A DNA stretch of 64,000 nt from Agromyces ramosus. Its GTDB lineage: Bacteria; Actinomycetota; Actinomycetes; Actinomycetales; Microbacteriaceae. Both the position numbers and the translations under genes were made by a program. Below are positions 24,739-33,159 of this stretch, piece by piece. Within the stretch, counting starts at the first letter, position 1. Every line of letters begins with the position of its first letter. Where the stretch lies: the NCBI RefSeq assembly GCF_030817175.1, contig NZ_JAUSYY010000001.1:2604001-2668000 (forward strand). Direction: 5' to 3'. A model generated the notes under the pieces. That model was not told the origin of the DNA, ran no database searches, and saw only the letters and a list, made by a program, of their open reading frames with translations.

Positions 24739-25308
24739 ATGCCCACATACCAGGTCGGCTACTTCGTCGGCAGCCTGTCCTCGAAATCCATCAACCGGAT
24801 CCTCTCCAAGGCCCTGATCCGGGTGGCGCCCGATGACCTCGAGTTCACCGAGATCCCCATCGGGAACCTGCCGCTGTACAGCCCCGACTACGACGGCCAC
24901 TTCCCACCAGAGGCCGTCGCGTTCAAGGCGGCGATCGCGGCATCCGACGCCGTGCTGTTCGTGACGCCCGAATACAACCGGTCGATCCCCGGTGCGTTGA
25001 AGAACGCCATCGACTGGGCCTCGCGGCCGGGCGGCGAGAACTCGTTCGACCACATCCCGGCGGCCGTCATCGGCGCCTCGAAAGGGCCGATCGGCACGGC
25101 GCTCGCACAGCAGAGCCTCCGCGCCGTGCTCGGCTACTGCAACGCCCGCCAGATGACCGCCCCCGAGGCGTACATCCAGTACTCACCCGAACTGTTCGCC
25201 CCCGACGGCACCATCACGGCGGAGCGCACCGAGGTGTTCCTGACGAACTTCATGGCCGAGTTCCGCGAGCATATCGAGCGCGTCCTGACCGTGCTGCCGC
25301 GGCAGTAG
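24739..25308 (+). CDS. NADPH-dependent FMN reductase
   Basis: A 189-residue flavodoxin-fold reductase: 'YFVGSLSSKSINRILSKAL' forms the FMN phosphate loop and 'VTPEYNRSIPGALKNAIDW' is the family signature (PEYN.S.PG.LKN). It reduces free FMN, quinones or chromate-like acceptors with NADPH. I place the start at the ATG preceded by GGAAGGGGAG. An in-frame GTG at 24724 lies 7 nt after TAGCGT and could be the leaderless start, adding five residues. Confidence 0.9.
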   Translation: MPTYQVGYFVGSLSSKSINRILSKALIRVAPDDLEFTEIPIGNLPLYSPDYDGHFPPEAVAFKAAIAASDAVLFVTPEYNRSIPGALKNAIDWASRPGGENSFDHIPAAVIGASKGPIGTALAQQSLRAVLGYCNARQMTAPEAYIQYSPELFAPDGTITAERTEVFLTNFMAEFREHIERVLTVLPRQ

Positions 25309-25338
25309 CCGCGAGATCCGTGCGAATCGATCGCGGCT
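25307..25338 (+). terminator. Putative stem-loop terminator after FMN reductase
   Basis: Perfect 8-bp arms AGCCGCGA (25307-25314) and TCGCGGCT (25331-25338) around a 16-nt loop, starting in the stop codon. There is no T-run, which is common in high-GC actinobacteria. Confidence 0.4.
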
Positions 25339-25408
25339 CCCCGGCGACGCCGTCGGCGTGCGGACCTACGATGGCTGTGTCAGGCACGATCTTCCGACGG
25401 GAGTCGCC

Positions 25409-25963
25409 ATGATGATCCAGGTCCGCGTGCTCGGAGTCGCGCTCGATGCTGCGCGGCAGCACATCGTCCTGCTCAAGCCGCTGCACGAGGAGCCGGGCGT
25501 GCAACGCGTGCTGCCCATCTGGATCGGCGCCCAGGAGGCGACGTCCATCGTCATCGCCGTCGCGGGCGAGCAGGCGCCGCGGCCGTTGACGCACGACCTC
25601 ACGATGACGTTGCTCGACACGCTGCACGCCCAGATCGCGCGCGTGGAGGTGACCCGCATCGACGAGGGCACGTTCTACGCCGAGCTCACCCTCACCACGC
25701 CCGCGGGTCCGCGGGTCATCGACGCGCGCCCGTCCGATGCCGTGGCGCTCGCCGTGCGCGCCGACGCCCCGATTTTCGTCGACGAGGAGGTGCTCGACGA
25801 GGCCGGCATCCCCGGCGAGATCGCCGAGGGGGGCGACGATGACGCCGCGGTCGATGAGGCCGGCATGCCCGACGAGGCGGCCGCCGAGCGCACCGATGAG
25901 GCGGCGGTCGACGAGTTCAAGCGGTTCCTCGACGACGTGGATCCCGAGGACTTCCAGGGCTGA
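25409..25963 (+). CDS. Bifunctional nuclease (BFN/DUF151) domain protein
   Basis: A 184-residue protein. Residues 1-135 match the BFN/DUF151 domain: 'VLPIWIGAQEATSIVIAVAG', 'RPLTHDLTMTLLDTL' and 'DARPSDAVALAVRADAPIFV' are its hallmarks. The family includes plant and bacterial proteins with reported RNase/DNase activity. The C-terminal 50 residues are acidic and rich in Glu, Asp and Ala, ending in 'FLDDVDPEDFQG', as in other actinobacterial members. The start is the first of two consecutive ATGs after GGGAG. Confidence 0.85.
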   Translation: MMIQVRVLGVALDAARQHIVLLKPLHEEPGVQRVLPIWIGAQEATSIVIAVAGEQAPRPLTHDLTMTLLDTLHAQIARVEVTRIDEGTFYAELTLTTPAGPRVIDARPSDAVALAVRADAPIFVDEEVLDEAGIPGEIAEGGDDDAAVDEAGMPDEAAAERTDEAAVDEFKRFLDDVDPEDFQG

Positions 25964-26038
25964 GCCGTCGGCGGTCGCGCACCACGGCCGCCGGGGCGAG
26001 GAATGGCTCCGGATGCCACGGCGGGATACCGTGACGGT

Positions 26039-26554
26039 ATGCCCCGGAGCATGAGCGAGCGCAGTGACCGTGATGACGAGGTCGACCTGATCATCGACGC
26101 GTGGTCACGTCGACTGCCCGACGTCGATTTCACGCCGCTCGACGTGATGTCGCGTCTGCGGCGCGTGTCGAACCGCCTCGGCCGCCTGCGCGCGACCGCG
26201 TTCAGCGGAGCCGGGCTCGCCGTGTGGGAGTTCGACGTGCTCGCGGCGCTTCGGCGGGAAGAACCGCCCCATGAGCTCAACCCGGCCCAGCTGATCGAGG
26301 CCACGATGATCGGCAGCGCCGCGATGACGAATCGTCTCGACAACCTCTCGCGTCGTGGTCTCGTCGAGCGGCGCCCCAACCCGCGCGACGGGCGCAGCGT
26401 GCTCGTTCGGCTCACGCCAGAGGGGGCGACGCGCGTCGACGACGCCATGCGCCGGCTCGCCGAACGCGAGGCCGTCGAGCTGCGCGGCCTGAGCCGCGAG
26501 GAGCAGGCGACGCTCGCCGGGCTGCTGCGCCGCCTCGTGCAGGACTCCGAGTAG
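26039..26554 (+). CDS. MarR-family transcriptional regulator
   Basis: A 171-residue MarR protein. The winged helix spans about residues 55-125 ('NPAQLIEATMIGSAAMTNRLDNL' as recognition region, 'RRGLVERRPNPRDGRSVLVRLT' as wing). N- and C-terminal helices form the dimer. A TACCGT element lies 6 nt before the ATG, so a leaderless mRNA is likely. There is no obvious divergent partner, because the upstream BFN gene is on the same strand. Confidence 0.9.
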   Translation: MPRSMSERSDRDDEVDLIIDAWSRRLPDVDFTPLDVMSRLRRVSNRLGRLRATAFSGAGLAVWEFDVLAALRREEPPHELNPAQLIEATMIGSAAMTNRLDNLSRRGLVERRPNPRDGRSVLVRLTPEGATRVDDAMRRLAEREAVELRGLSREEQATLAGLLRRLVQDSE

Positions 26555-26577
26555 CGCCGGCCCGAGAGCTCGCGCGG

Positions 26578-27498
26578 TTACGACTCGAACCAGCGGAGCA
26601 CACGCAGGGCGCGGAGCGTGTTCCAGCGGCTCGGCTCGCCCGCGGGCGCATCCGCCGCGAAGTGCACCTCGCCGTGCCACGGCTCGCCGGCACGCCAGCG
26701 GCCGTCGTCGCCGCGCTTCGAGATCAGGAGGTCGACCGCGTCGGCGACCCGGGGATCGGGGTGGTCGCCCGTGCTGCGGAAGTAGTCGAGCGAGCGCAAT
26801 ACGTCGTAGAGCCAGTAGGGCGGGAAGATGAGGTTGGCGTAGCGGTCGCGCACGATCTGACCCGTCGAGCGGCGGCGGAAGAGGTCGCGCTCCAGCAGGT
26901 ACTCCTCGCCCCGGCGGCGTGCCTCGGTGATCGAGGCATCCGTGCCGCCCGTCGCCTGCTCGTACCCGAGCAGCCCCTCGAGCACGCAGAGCGTGGTGTC
27001 GAACGACGACCGCTTCGACTCGGGGGCGTCGCAGTTCCAGCCGCCGTCGTCGAGCTGCTCGTCGAGCAGTCGCGCGATGATGCGGTCGCTTCCGGCGCCG
27101 AGCACGCCGAAGTAGGCGCCGAGTGAGAGCACGCCGCCGTTGATGCAGGGCTCGACCTCGCCGTGGAAGTAGGGCAGGTCGTCCCACTCGCGCCACTTCA
27201 CGCCGTCGCGAACCCGGGCGATCGCCGCGCGAACAGGCGGGGCATCCGGATCGATGCCGAACCGGCGCAGCAGATGCAGCGTCCAGGTGACGCTCGTGCG
27301 CTCACCGTGCATGCCGTACTCGTCGCCGCCCCAGTAGCCGTCGTCGGGCTGCAGGGCGAGGAGCCGCGCCCCCCAGCCCTCGGTGGCGACGCGACCCCGC
27401 TCGGCGGCGACCGCCTCGGCCGGCTCGTCGAGCAGGTCGCGCATCACCTGCCAGCGGATCGAAGGGTCGGAATCGAGCAGCCACTCGGTGACATCCAT
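26578..27498 (-). CDS. Alpha/alpha-toroid (squalene-cyclase/prenyltransferase-like repeat) protein
   Basis: A 306-residue protein with repeated helical hairpins of the terpenoid-cyclase toroid type, for example 'DDGYWGGDEYG', 'LDDGGWNCDAPESKRSSFDTTLCVLEGL' and 'GDDGRWRAGEPWHGEVHF' (QW-like repeats). It lacks the DxDD acid of true squalene-hopene cyclases and is half their length, so cyclase activity is doubtful. Related proteins occur widely in actinobacteria as 'squalene cyclase' with unknown function. The start is ATG 27498, giving MDVTEWLLDSD. It is convergent with the MarR gene. Confidence 0.75.
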   Translation of the reverse strand: MDVTEWLLDSDPSIRWQVMRDLLDEPAEAVAAERGRVATEGWGARLLALQPDDGYWGGDEYGMHGERTSVTWTLHLLRRFGIDPDAPPVRAAIARVRDGVKWREWDDLPYFHGEVEPCINGGVLSLGAYFGVLGAGSDRIIARLLDEQLDDGGWNCDAPESKRSSFDTTLCVLEGLLGYEQATGGTDASITEARRRGEEYLLERDLFRRRSTGQIVRDRYANLIFPPYWLYDVLRSLDYFRSTGDHPDPRVADAVDLLISKRGDDGRWRAGEPWHGEVHFAADAPAGEPSRWNTLRALRVLRWFES

Positions 27499-27547
27499 GT
27501 GCCCATGGTTCCGGATGCGGCCGGCCGACGCCACACTCGGGCGGGGT

Positions 27548-28111
27548 TCAGGCACGTCGGCGCCGCGCGCCCACGCGCCCCCACGGCTTGAACACCGCGA
27601 GGGCCATCGCGACGATCACGGCCGTCGACGACACGATCGGCGGGAACACGAGGGTCGACGGCAGCGTCGGAGCCGTGCCTGCGGCGAGCGAGTCGAGCGC
27701 CGCGCCGGAGAGCGCCGACGTGCCCGGTGCCAGCACGAGCACCACGAGCGTGACGAGCACCACGTTCAGCACGAGCTTCGCGAGCACCCACCAGTACCGC
27801 ACGAGCCCGTACTTGGATCCGACGCCGAGCAGCACCCCGGTCACGAGCGTGACGAGGCCGACCGTGATGAGCGGCCAGGTCGCGAACGACGCCACGCTCG
27901 CCGCCGCGGCGGCGGACTGCACGGCGCTCGCCGTGAAAGCCGTGAAGACGAGCACACCGAGCACGAGGTCGAGGCCCAGCCAGGCTCCGGCCGCCGCGAT
28001 ATGGGTGAGCAGCACGACCTTGCGAATGCGCGGCGAGAGCCGAAGGCGAATGGATGCCGGCGGCATCGGCCGTCGCTCGGTTCGTGCCCTTGCTCCAGTG
28101 GCGGCTGACAT
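27548..28111 (-). CDS. DUF2269-like integral membrane protein
   Basis: A 187-residue membrane protein with about four hydrophobic helices. A conserved start 'VVLLTHIAAAGAWLGLDLVLGVLVF' and 'GLVRYWWVLAKLVLNVVLVTLV' match the DUF2269/DUF2214 style of small membrane proteins, with a His in the first helix. The role is unknown. The start is ATG 28111, with GAGGGAGCG upstream. Confidence 0.65.
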   Translation of the reverse strand: MSAATGARARTERRPMPPASIRLRLSPRIRKVVLLTHIAAAGAWLGLDLVLGVLVFTAFTASAVQSAAAAASVASFATWPLITVGLVTLVTGVLLGVGSKYGLVRYWWVLAKLVLNVVLVTLVVLVLAPGTSALSGAALDSLAAGTAPTLPSTLVFPPIVSSTAVIVAMALAVFKPWGRVGARRRRA

Positions 28112-28152
28112 GGTCGCTCCCTCTCGTGGGTGCTTCTCGACCAGCATTCACG

Positions 28153-28175
28153 GCGGATGCGCCGAGGGCATCCGC
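28153..28175 (-). terminator. Hairpin between MFS and DUF2269 genes
   Basis: 8-bp perfect arms GCGGATGC/GCATCCGC with a 7-nt loop lie about 85 bp past the MFS stop. A second hairpin, CCGTCG/CGACGG, is at 28189-28206. Either may end MFS transcription. The arms contain the CGGATG word that is common here, so chance is not excluded. Confidence 0.35.
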
Positions 28176-28259
28176 GCGGGGGAGGCATCCGTCGTACTCC
28201 CGACGGCGTACGCGACCGTTCACTGCGTTGAACGCGCGGCTCGCGCCGCCGCGTCGTCG

Positions 28260-29583
28260 CTACGCGCGCAGGTCGACGCCCTTCGTCTCCTTCACGAGCG
28301 AGACGCCGACGAGCGAGACGACCGCGGCGACGGCGATGTAGACGCCGATCATCCACGACTTGCCGGTGGCCCCGAGCAGCGCCTCGGCGATCATCGGGGC
28401 GAACGCGCCGCCGAGGATCGCGCCGAGCGCGTAGCCGATCGAGACGCCCGAGTAGCGCACGTTCGCGGGGAACATCTCGGCGTAGAGCGACGCCTGCGGG
28501 CCGTACGACAGGCCGAGGCCGAAGGTCATCACGAACAGCGCGACGAAGTACCAGACGATGTCGGCAGTGTCGATGAGGAACCACATCGGCACGGCCCACA
28601 GTGCGAGGAACGTGTAGCCGATCTGGAAGGTGCGCACCCGGCCGAGCCGGTCGGAGATGCGGCCGCCCCACAACGTGAACACCAGCCAGCCGAACGAGGC
28701 GAGGGTCGTGGCGAGCAACACCGTGGGTCGGTCCATCTCGAGCACGGTGACGGCGTAGGTCGCGAAGAACGCGATGAGCAGGTAACCCGCCGCGTTGTTG
28801 CCGATGAAGATGATCGCGGTGAGCAGCACCGAACGCTTGTGCGTCTTCAGGAGCTCGCGCAGCGGAGCTGAAGACTCCTTGCGGCGGCGCTGCAGGTCTT
28901 CGAAGACCGGGCTCTCCTCGACCGAGCGGCGGATCAGGTAGCCCACGGCGATCAGCACGATCGAGAGGAGGAACGGGATACGCCAGCCCCAGGCGATGAA
29001 GGCTTTCGGGCGACATGTTCGAGGTGAGCAGCCACAGCGTGGAGGTGGCGAGGATCATGCCGATCGGCACGCCGATCTGGGGGAACGCGCCGAAGAAGCC
29101 CCGACGGTTCGTCGGGGCGTGCTCGACGGCCATGAGCGCCGCGCCGCCCCACTCGCCGCCCGCTGAGAAGCCCTGCAGGATGCGGAGCAGGATCAGCAGG
29201 ATCGGAGCCGCGATGCCGATCTGCGCGTACGTCGGCAGCAGACCGATGAGCGAGGTCGACAGGCCCATGAGCATGAGCGTGAAGACGAGCATCTTCTTGC
29301 GTCCGAGCCGGTCGCCGAGGTAGCCGGCCACGATGGCGCCGAGCGGGCGGAACAGGAACGAGATGCCGATCGTCGCGAACGCGAGGACCTGGGCCAGGGT
29401 GGCGTTCGACTCCGCGACGGGAGCGAGGAAGAGGGGCGCGAGCACGAGGCCGGCCGCCTGCGCGTAGATGAAGAAGTCGTACCACTCGATCGAGGTTCCG
29501 ACGAGGGTGCTGGCGAGCACCTTGCGCTCTTCGGCGGGCATGCGCCCGGTGCGTTCTGCTTCTGTGGGGGTGACTGTCGACAT
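28260..29583 (-). pseudogene. MFS transporter (metabolite:H+ symporter type), frameshifted by one base
   Basis: Once the frame is repaired, this is a 440-residue MHS-type major facilitator. 'GTSIEWYDFFIYAQAAGLV' is the hallmark first helix and 'AGYLGDRLGRKKMLV' the loop motif; the second half carries 'GGRISDRLGRVRTFQIG'. The break lies after 'TSNMSPE': one extra A in GAAAGCC (plus-strand TTT at 29004-29006) shifts the frame. Removing it gives the expected 'AFIAWGWRIPFLLSIVLIAVG'. All other residues look intact, so a sequencing error is more likely than decay. The start ATG has GGAG 7 nt upstream. An imperfect palindrome lies 45 bp upstream. Confidence 0.85.
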
Positions 29584-29628
29584 GCGAACTCCGTTGTTCT
29601 CGCGTGGTCTTCGGTGGGGGTGCAATTA

Positions 29629-29648
29629 CTGAACGATTGGTCGGTCAG
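29629..29648. promoter_or_regulatory. Imperfect palindrome upstream of MFS gene
   Basis: CTGAACGATTGGTCGGTCAG pairs at 7 of 10 positions per arm. It lies in an AT-richer patch and resembles TetR-family operators built on ACCGACC/GGTCGGT. No TetR gene is adjacent. Confidence 0.4.
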
Positions 29649-29764
29649 AAAATCCGAGAATACCGCATCACCCGCCGGCACTGAAAGCCGTGTGCGATGA
29701 ACGGCCGCCCTGCTGCGCCGAGCGGCGCCGTCGTCGTGACGGACGCCGAAATAGAATGGGCCGG

Positions 29765-30490
29765 ATGACCCACGCGTCGACCTTCCCCGGCGGGACCGCC
29801 GTTTCATGGCTCGACGTCTACGACACCGAGTCGATCGACGGGCTGCGAGGTGGCACGCCGCACCTGCACCTCGTCTCACCCGAGTGCTACGTGGTGGTCG
29901 CCGGGCGCGGACGGCTGCAGACGCTCATTGCCGCAGGCGTGGCCGAGACGCCCCTTGCGCCCGGCACCGTCGCGTGGTTCACGCCGGGCACCGTGCACCG
30001 GGCGGTGAACGACGGCGAGCTGCGGGTGCTCGTGCTCATGGCGAACTCGGGCCTTCCCGAGGCGGGTGACGCGGTGATGACGTTCCCGCCCGAGCACCTC
30101 GTCGATGCGGCGACGTACCGCGCTGCGGCGCAACTGCCCGACCGCGAGACCGAGGCCGAGCGGCAGGCCGACGCCGATCGGCGACGCGATCTCGCGGTGC
30201 AGGGCTTCCTCGACCTTCGATCAGCGATGGAACGCGGCGCCGCGGCGCCGCTCGAACGGCTCTACGCGGCAGCCGCGCGCATCGTACAACCGCTCGTGCC
30301 CGGGTGGGAGCCGATCTGGAATGAGGTCGTCGGCGAGCAGGCCGAGCGCACCCGTGCGACCCTGCCGGCGCTGGCGAACGGCGACTGGAGCAGCTTGCTC
30401 GCCTCGGCCGTCTTCGAGGCCGACGCGAACCCGGGCGAGCGGCGGTTCGGCATGTGCGGCCGGCTCAGCACGTACCGGCTCGGGGCGTAG
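29765..30490 (+). CDS. Cupin-domain protein
   Basis: A 241-residue protein. Residues 20-105 form a cupin barrel: 'GGTPHLHLVSPECYVVVAGRGRLQTL' with His residues in motif 1 and 'VAWFTPGTVHRAVNDGELRVLVLM' as motif 2. The remaining helical half is unassigned. It could be a sugar isomerase-like or sensory protein. TAGAAT lies 7 nt before the ATG, indicating a leaderless start. It is divergent from the MFS gene, and a shared function with it is possible. Confidence 0.7.
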   Translation: MTHASTFPGGTAVSWLDVYDTESIDGLRGGTPHLHLVSPECYVVVAGRGRLQTLIAAGVAETPLAPGTVAWFTPGTVHRAVNDGELRVLVLMANSGLPEAGDAVMTFPPEHLVDAATYRAAAQLPDRETEAERQADADRRRDLAVQGFLDLRSAMERGAAAPLERLYAAAARIVQPLVPGWEPIWNEVVGEQAERTRATLPALANGDWSSLLASAVFEADANPGERRFGMCGRLSTYRLGA

Positions 30491-30512
30491 GGCGGCCTGC
30501 GGCGTCGGCCGG

Positions 30513-31295
30513 TCAGCGCTCTTCCGGGTCGAGACCCTGGGCGGCGCGCCCGCCGTCGACGGGCAGCACCGCACCGTTGACGAACGACGCGGCGTCGGAG
30601 AGCAGGAAGCTCACCGTGTTCGCCACCTCCTCGGCCTCGCCGGGGCGGCCGAGTGGGTGCAGGTGGGCGATCTGACGTTCCATCGCGGCACGCGAGGCGA
30701 CATCGAGCCCCTCCACGTGGCGGACGTAGCGTTCGGTCACGATGGAGCCCAAGGCGACGGCGTTCGTGCGGATGCCGCGCGGCCCGTAGTCGACGGCCAT
30801 CGCCCGGGTGAGTCCCTCGATCGCCGCCTTGGCCACGGCATACGGAAGCGCGCCGCGCACCGCCCGCTGCGCCTGGTGCGACGAGACGTTGACGATCGAC
30901 CCGCGAGCCCCGGTGCGGAGGAACTCGTCGAGGGCGGCGGATGCCCCTGCCACCGTCGGTCGCAGGATCGCGTCGACGATGTCGAGCACGCCGGCGCTCC
31001 CCGCCTCGTGCAGCCACGCGTCGCGGAAGACCGCGGCGTTGTTCACCCAGCCGCGCAGCTCGCCGAGTTCGCGGGCCTGCTCGATCGCGGCCGACAGCAC
31101 TTCCGCGTCGCCGGCATCGCCGACGATCCCGGCGCCGCGCGGGCCGCCATCGGATGCCGCGTGGTCGAGCCATCCGGCCGGCGCGACGTCGATGACGACG
31201 ACCCCGTCGCCGCTGCGCAGCAGCGCCTCGGCGATGCTGCGCCCGACCCCGCCGGACGCGCCGGTCACGACGTGCACCGCCCGACGCTGCTCCAT
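30513..31295 (-). CDS. Short-chain dehydrogenase/reductase
   Basis: A 260-residue classical SDR: the cofactor motif 'TGASGGVGRSIAEAL', 'NNAAV' after the fourth strand, catalytic Ser in 'NVSSHQ', Tyr and Lys in 'YAVAKAA', and the C-terminal 'FVNGAVLPVDGG'. The Asp after the second strand ('VIDVAP') favours NAD. The alcohol or ketone substrate is unknown. TAGCAT lies 7 nt before the ATG at 31295; an ATG nine bases earlier is also in frame. Confidence 0.9.
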   Translation of the reverse strand: MEQRRAVHVVTGASGGVGRSIAEALLRSGDGVVVIDVAPAGWLDHAASDGGPRGAGIVGDAGDAEVLSAAIEQARELGELRGWVNNAAVFRDAWLHEAGSAGVLDIVDAILRPTVAGASAALDEFLRTGARGSIVNVSSHQAQRAVRGALPYAVAKAAIEGLTRAMAVDYGPRGIRTNAVALGSIVTERYVRHVEGLDVASRAAMERQIAHLHPLGRPGEAEEVANTVSFLLSDAASFVNGAVLPVDGGRAAQGLDPEER

Positions 31296-31352
31296 GCACT
31301 CCATGCTAGGTCGGTACGGCGTTCGCCGGGCAGCTGTTCTCGTGCACCGCGG

Positions 31353-31925
31353 TCAGCCCAGGTCGAGGCGCATGAGCACGCGCGGGAACCCGTTCAGCAC
31401 CGACTCGGTGTCGGCCGCCTTCGTGAACCCAGCCCGCTCGAAGAGCTTGCGCGTGCCGACGTAGGCCATCGTGAGGTCGACCTTCTCACCCTTGTTGTCG
31501 ACCGGATAGCCCTCGATTGCGGGTGCACCATGATCGCGGGCGAACACGACCGCGCCCTCGAGCAGGTGATGCGAGATGCCCTTGCCTCGATGGCCGGGTC
31601 GCACGCGGATGCACCACACCGACCACACGTCGAGGTCGTCGACGTGCGGGATCTTGCGGTTGCGCGCGAAGCTCGTGTCGGAACGCGGGTGCACACCGGC
31701 CCAGCCCACGACCTCGTCGCCGTCGTACGCAAGCACCCCGGGCGGTGGGTCTTGCCGGCACAGCTTCTGCACGAGCTCACCGCGAGCCGGGCCCTGCAGT
31801 GCGAGGTTCTCCTTCGACGGGATGCGGTAGCTGAGACACCAGCAGACGTTCGCATCGGGCCGCTTCGGCCCGACCATCGCCTTCACGTCGACGAACACCG
31901 ACGCCGGACGCACCTCGATCGCCAT
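31353..31925 (-). CDS. GNAT-family N-acetyltransferase
   Basis: A 190-residue acyltransferase. The acetyl-CoA pyrophosphate loop is 'IRVRPGHRGKGISHHLLEGAV' (R/Q-x-x-G-x-G/A type), followed by 'PAIEGYPVDN' and 'KLFERAGFTKA' of the final fold. The N-terminal 'CWCLSYRIPSKENLALQGPAR' is seen in a GNAT subgroup of unknown substrate common in actinobacteria. The start is ATG 31925. Confidence 0.85.
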   Translation of the reverse strand: MAIEVRPASVFVDVKAMVGPKRPDANVCWCLSYRIPSKENLALQGPARGELVQKLCRQDPPPGVLAYDGDEVVGWAGVHPRSDTSFARNRKIPHVDDLDVWSVWCIRVRPGHRGKGISHHLLEGAVVFARDHGAPAIEGYPVDNKGEKVDLTMAYVGTRKLFERAGFTKAADTESVLNGFPRVLMRLDLG

Positions 31926-31987
31926 ATCACTCACCCTGCCACCGGCCTCCGACAGCGGCAACGGCGTGCCCTCGCTACGCTGACCAC

Positions 31988-32998
31988 GTGGCAGACGACC
32001 TCCCGCTCCTCGACCTCGCGGGGCTGAGCGCCGCGAGCGAGCGGCTCTACGTGCATGTGCTCATGAACGGACGCGCGAGCGTCGCCGCGATCGCCGAGCA
32101 GTTCGAGCTCGACGAGGCCGTCGCGTTCGAGCGACTCGAGAACCTCCGGCAGCTCGGACTGGTGTCGCGTCTCGAGGGCGAGCCGCCGGAGTACGCGGCA
32201 GTCGATCCGCGGTATGCCCTGAGGGCGATCATCGATCGGCTCAGCGACCAGGCGCTCCGCATCCGCGAGGCCATCCCGATGCTCGTCGAGTACTTCGACG
32301 CGGCGACGCCCGGCGACACCGCTTCGCATCAGACAGTGGTGCTGACAGATCCCGACACGGTCGCCGGCTGGTACGCGAGGCTGCAGCATCAGGCGAGACG
32401 CGAGTTCCTCGCGTTCGACCGGCCACCCTACGTCTCTGCATCGTTCGACCCGTTCGAGGCATCAGTGCTCGCTCGCGGCGTCGATTGGCGCGCCGTCTAC
32501 ACGATCGAGAGCTTCGACCAGGGAGCGACGTGGGAAGAGGTCGAACGCCTCGCCGAGCAGGGCGAGCAGTCGCGCATCACCGACGACCTTCCGGTGAAGC
32601 TCGCGATCGTCGACGGTGAGATCGCGCTCGTGTCGCTGAGCCTCGAGCCGGGCCGCATCGATGCCCTCATCACGCACGCGCCGCCACTCGTGCACGCCCT
32701 CCGCGAGCTCTTCGAGTTCCACTGGACCCGCGCGATGCCGTTGCCCGAGGCGAAGGAACACGTCGCAGGCGGAGCATCCGACCTCGCGATCGCCGAGGAG
32801 TTCGGCAGGCGTCCCTCGCTCGAGGAGCGCTCGATCCTCACGCTCATGGCCGTCGGAATGAAAGACGACGCCATTGCCAGGCAGCTCGGGATGTCGCCTC
32901 GCACGCTTCGTCGGCGCAGCCAGGAGCTGCTCGCCGAACTCGGTGCCGGCAACCGGTTCCAGGCGGGTGTCGCGGCTGCGAGGCGTCGCTGGCTCTGA
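31988..32998 (+). CDS. TrmB-like/LuxR-type DNA-binding regulator
   Basis: A 336-residue regulator. The N-terminal winged helix (about 5-60, 'SVAAIAEQFELDEAVAFERLENL') is TrmB-like, the middle resembles a PLD/TrmB sensor domain, and the C-terminus is a LuxR-type helix-turn-helix ('LTLMAVGMKDDAIARQLGMS'). Such regulators are often next to secreted subtilases in actinobacteria. Here one follows 162 bp downstream, with a perfect 24-bp palindrome between, a plausible binding site. The GTG start is 6 nt after TACGCT (leaderless). Confidence 0.8.
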   Translation: MADDLPLLDLAGLSAASERLYVHVLMNGRASVAAIAEQFELDEAVAFERLENLRQLGLVSRLEGEPPEYAAVDPRYALRAIIDRLSDQALRIREAIPMLVEYFDAATPGDTASHQTVVLTDPDTVAGWYARLQHQARREFLAFDRPPYVSASFDPFEASVLARGVDWRAVYTIESFDQGATWEEVERLAEQGEQSRITDDLPVKLAIVDGEIALVSLSLEPGRIDALITHAPPLVHALRELFEFHWTRAMPLPEAKEHVAGGASDLAIAEEFGRRPSLEERSILTLMAVGMKDDAIARQLGMSPRTLRRRSQELLAELGAGNRFQAGVAAARRRWL

Positions 32999-33048
32999 GT
33001 TCGAGCTGCCCGTGTAACAGTCACGTTTCGTGCGGTGGCCTCCCCCGG

Positions 33049-33072
33049 TCGTTGGCCGATATCGGCCAACGA
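33049..33072. promoter_or_regulatory. Perfect 24-bp palindrome, candidate operator of the subtilase gene
   Basis: Twelve bases TCGTTGGCCGAT are followed at once by their exact reverse complement, centred between 33060 and 33061. It lies 87 bp before the subtilase start and 50 bp after the regulator stop. A shorter inverted repeat, GACGATCGTC, is at 33099-33108. The absence of a loop argues for a protein-binding site rather than a terminator. Confidence 0.7.
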
Positions 33073-33159
33073 TGCGTGGTTCGGCTCGCACACAATGGGA
33101 CGATCGTCGGCCGTCGAACGGCATGACACCCCCGGCATCCGTTCCCAGCAAGGATCCTC

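Noticed and set aside
28260-29583. True pseudogenisation of the MFS transporter
   Set aside because: Only one homopolymer base separates it from an intact gene, and two other genes show the same defect, so sequence error is preferred; still listed as frameshifted.
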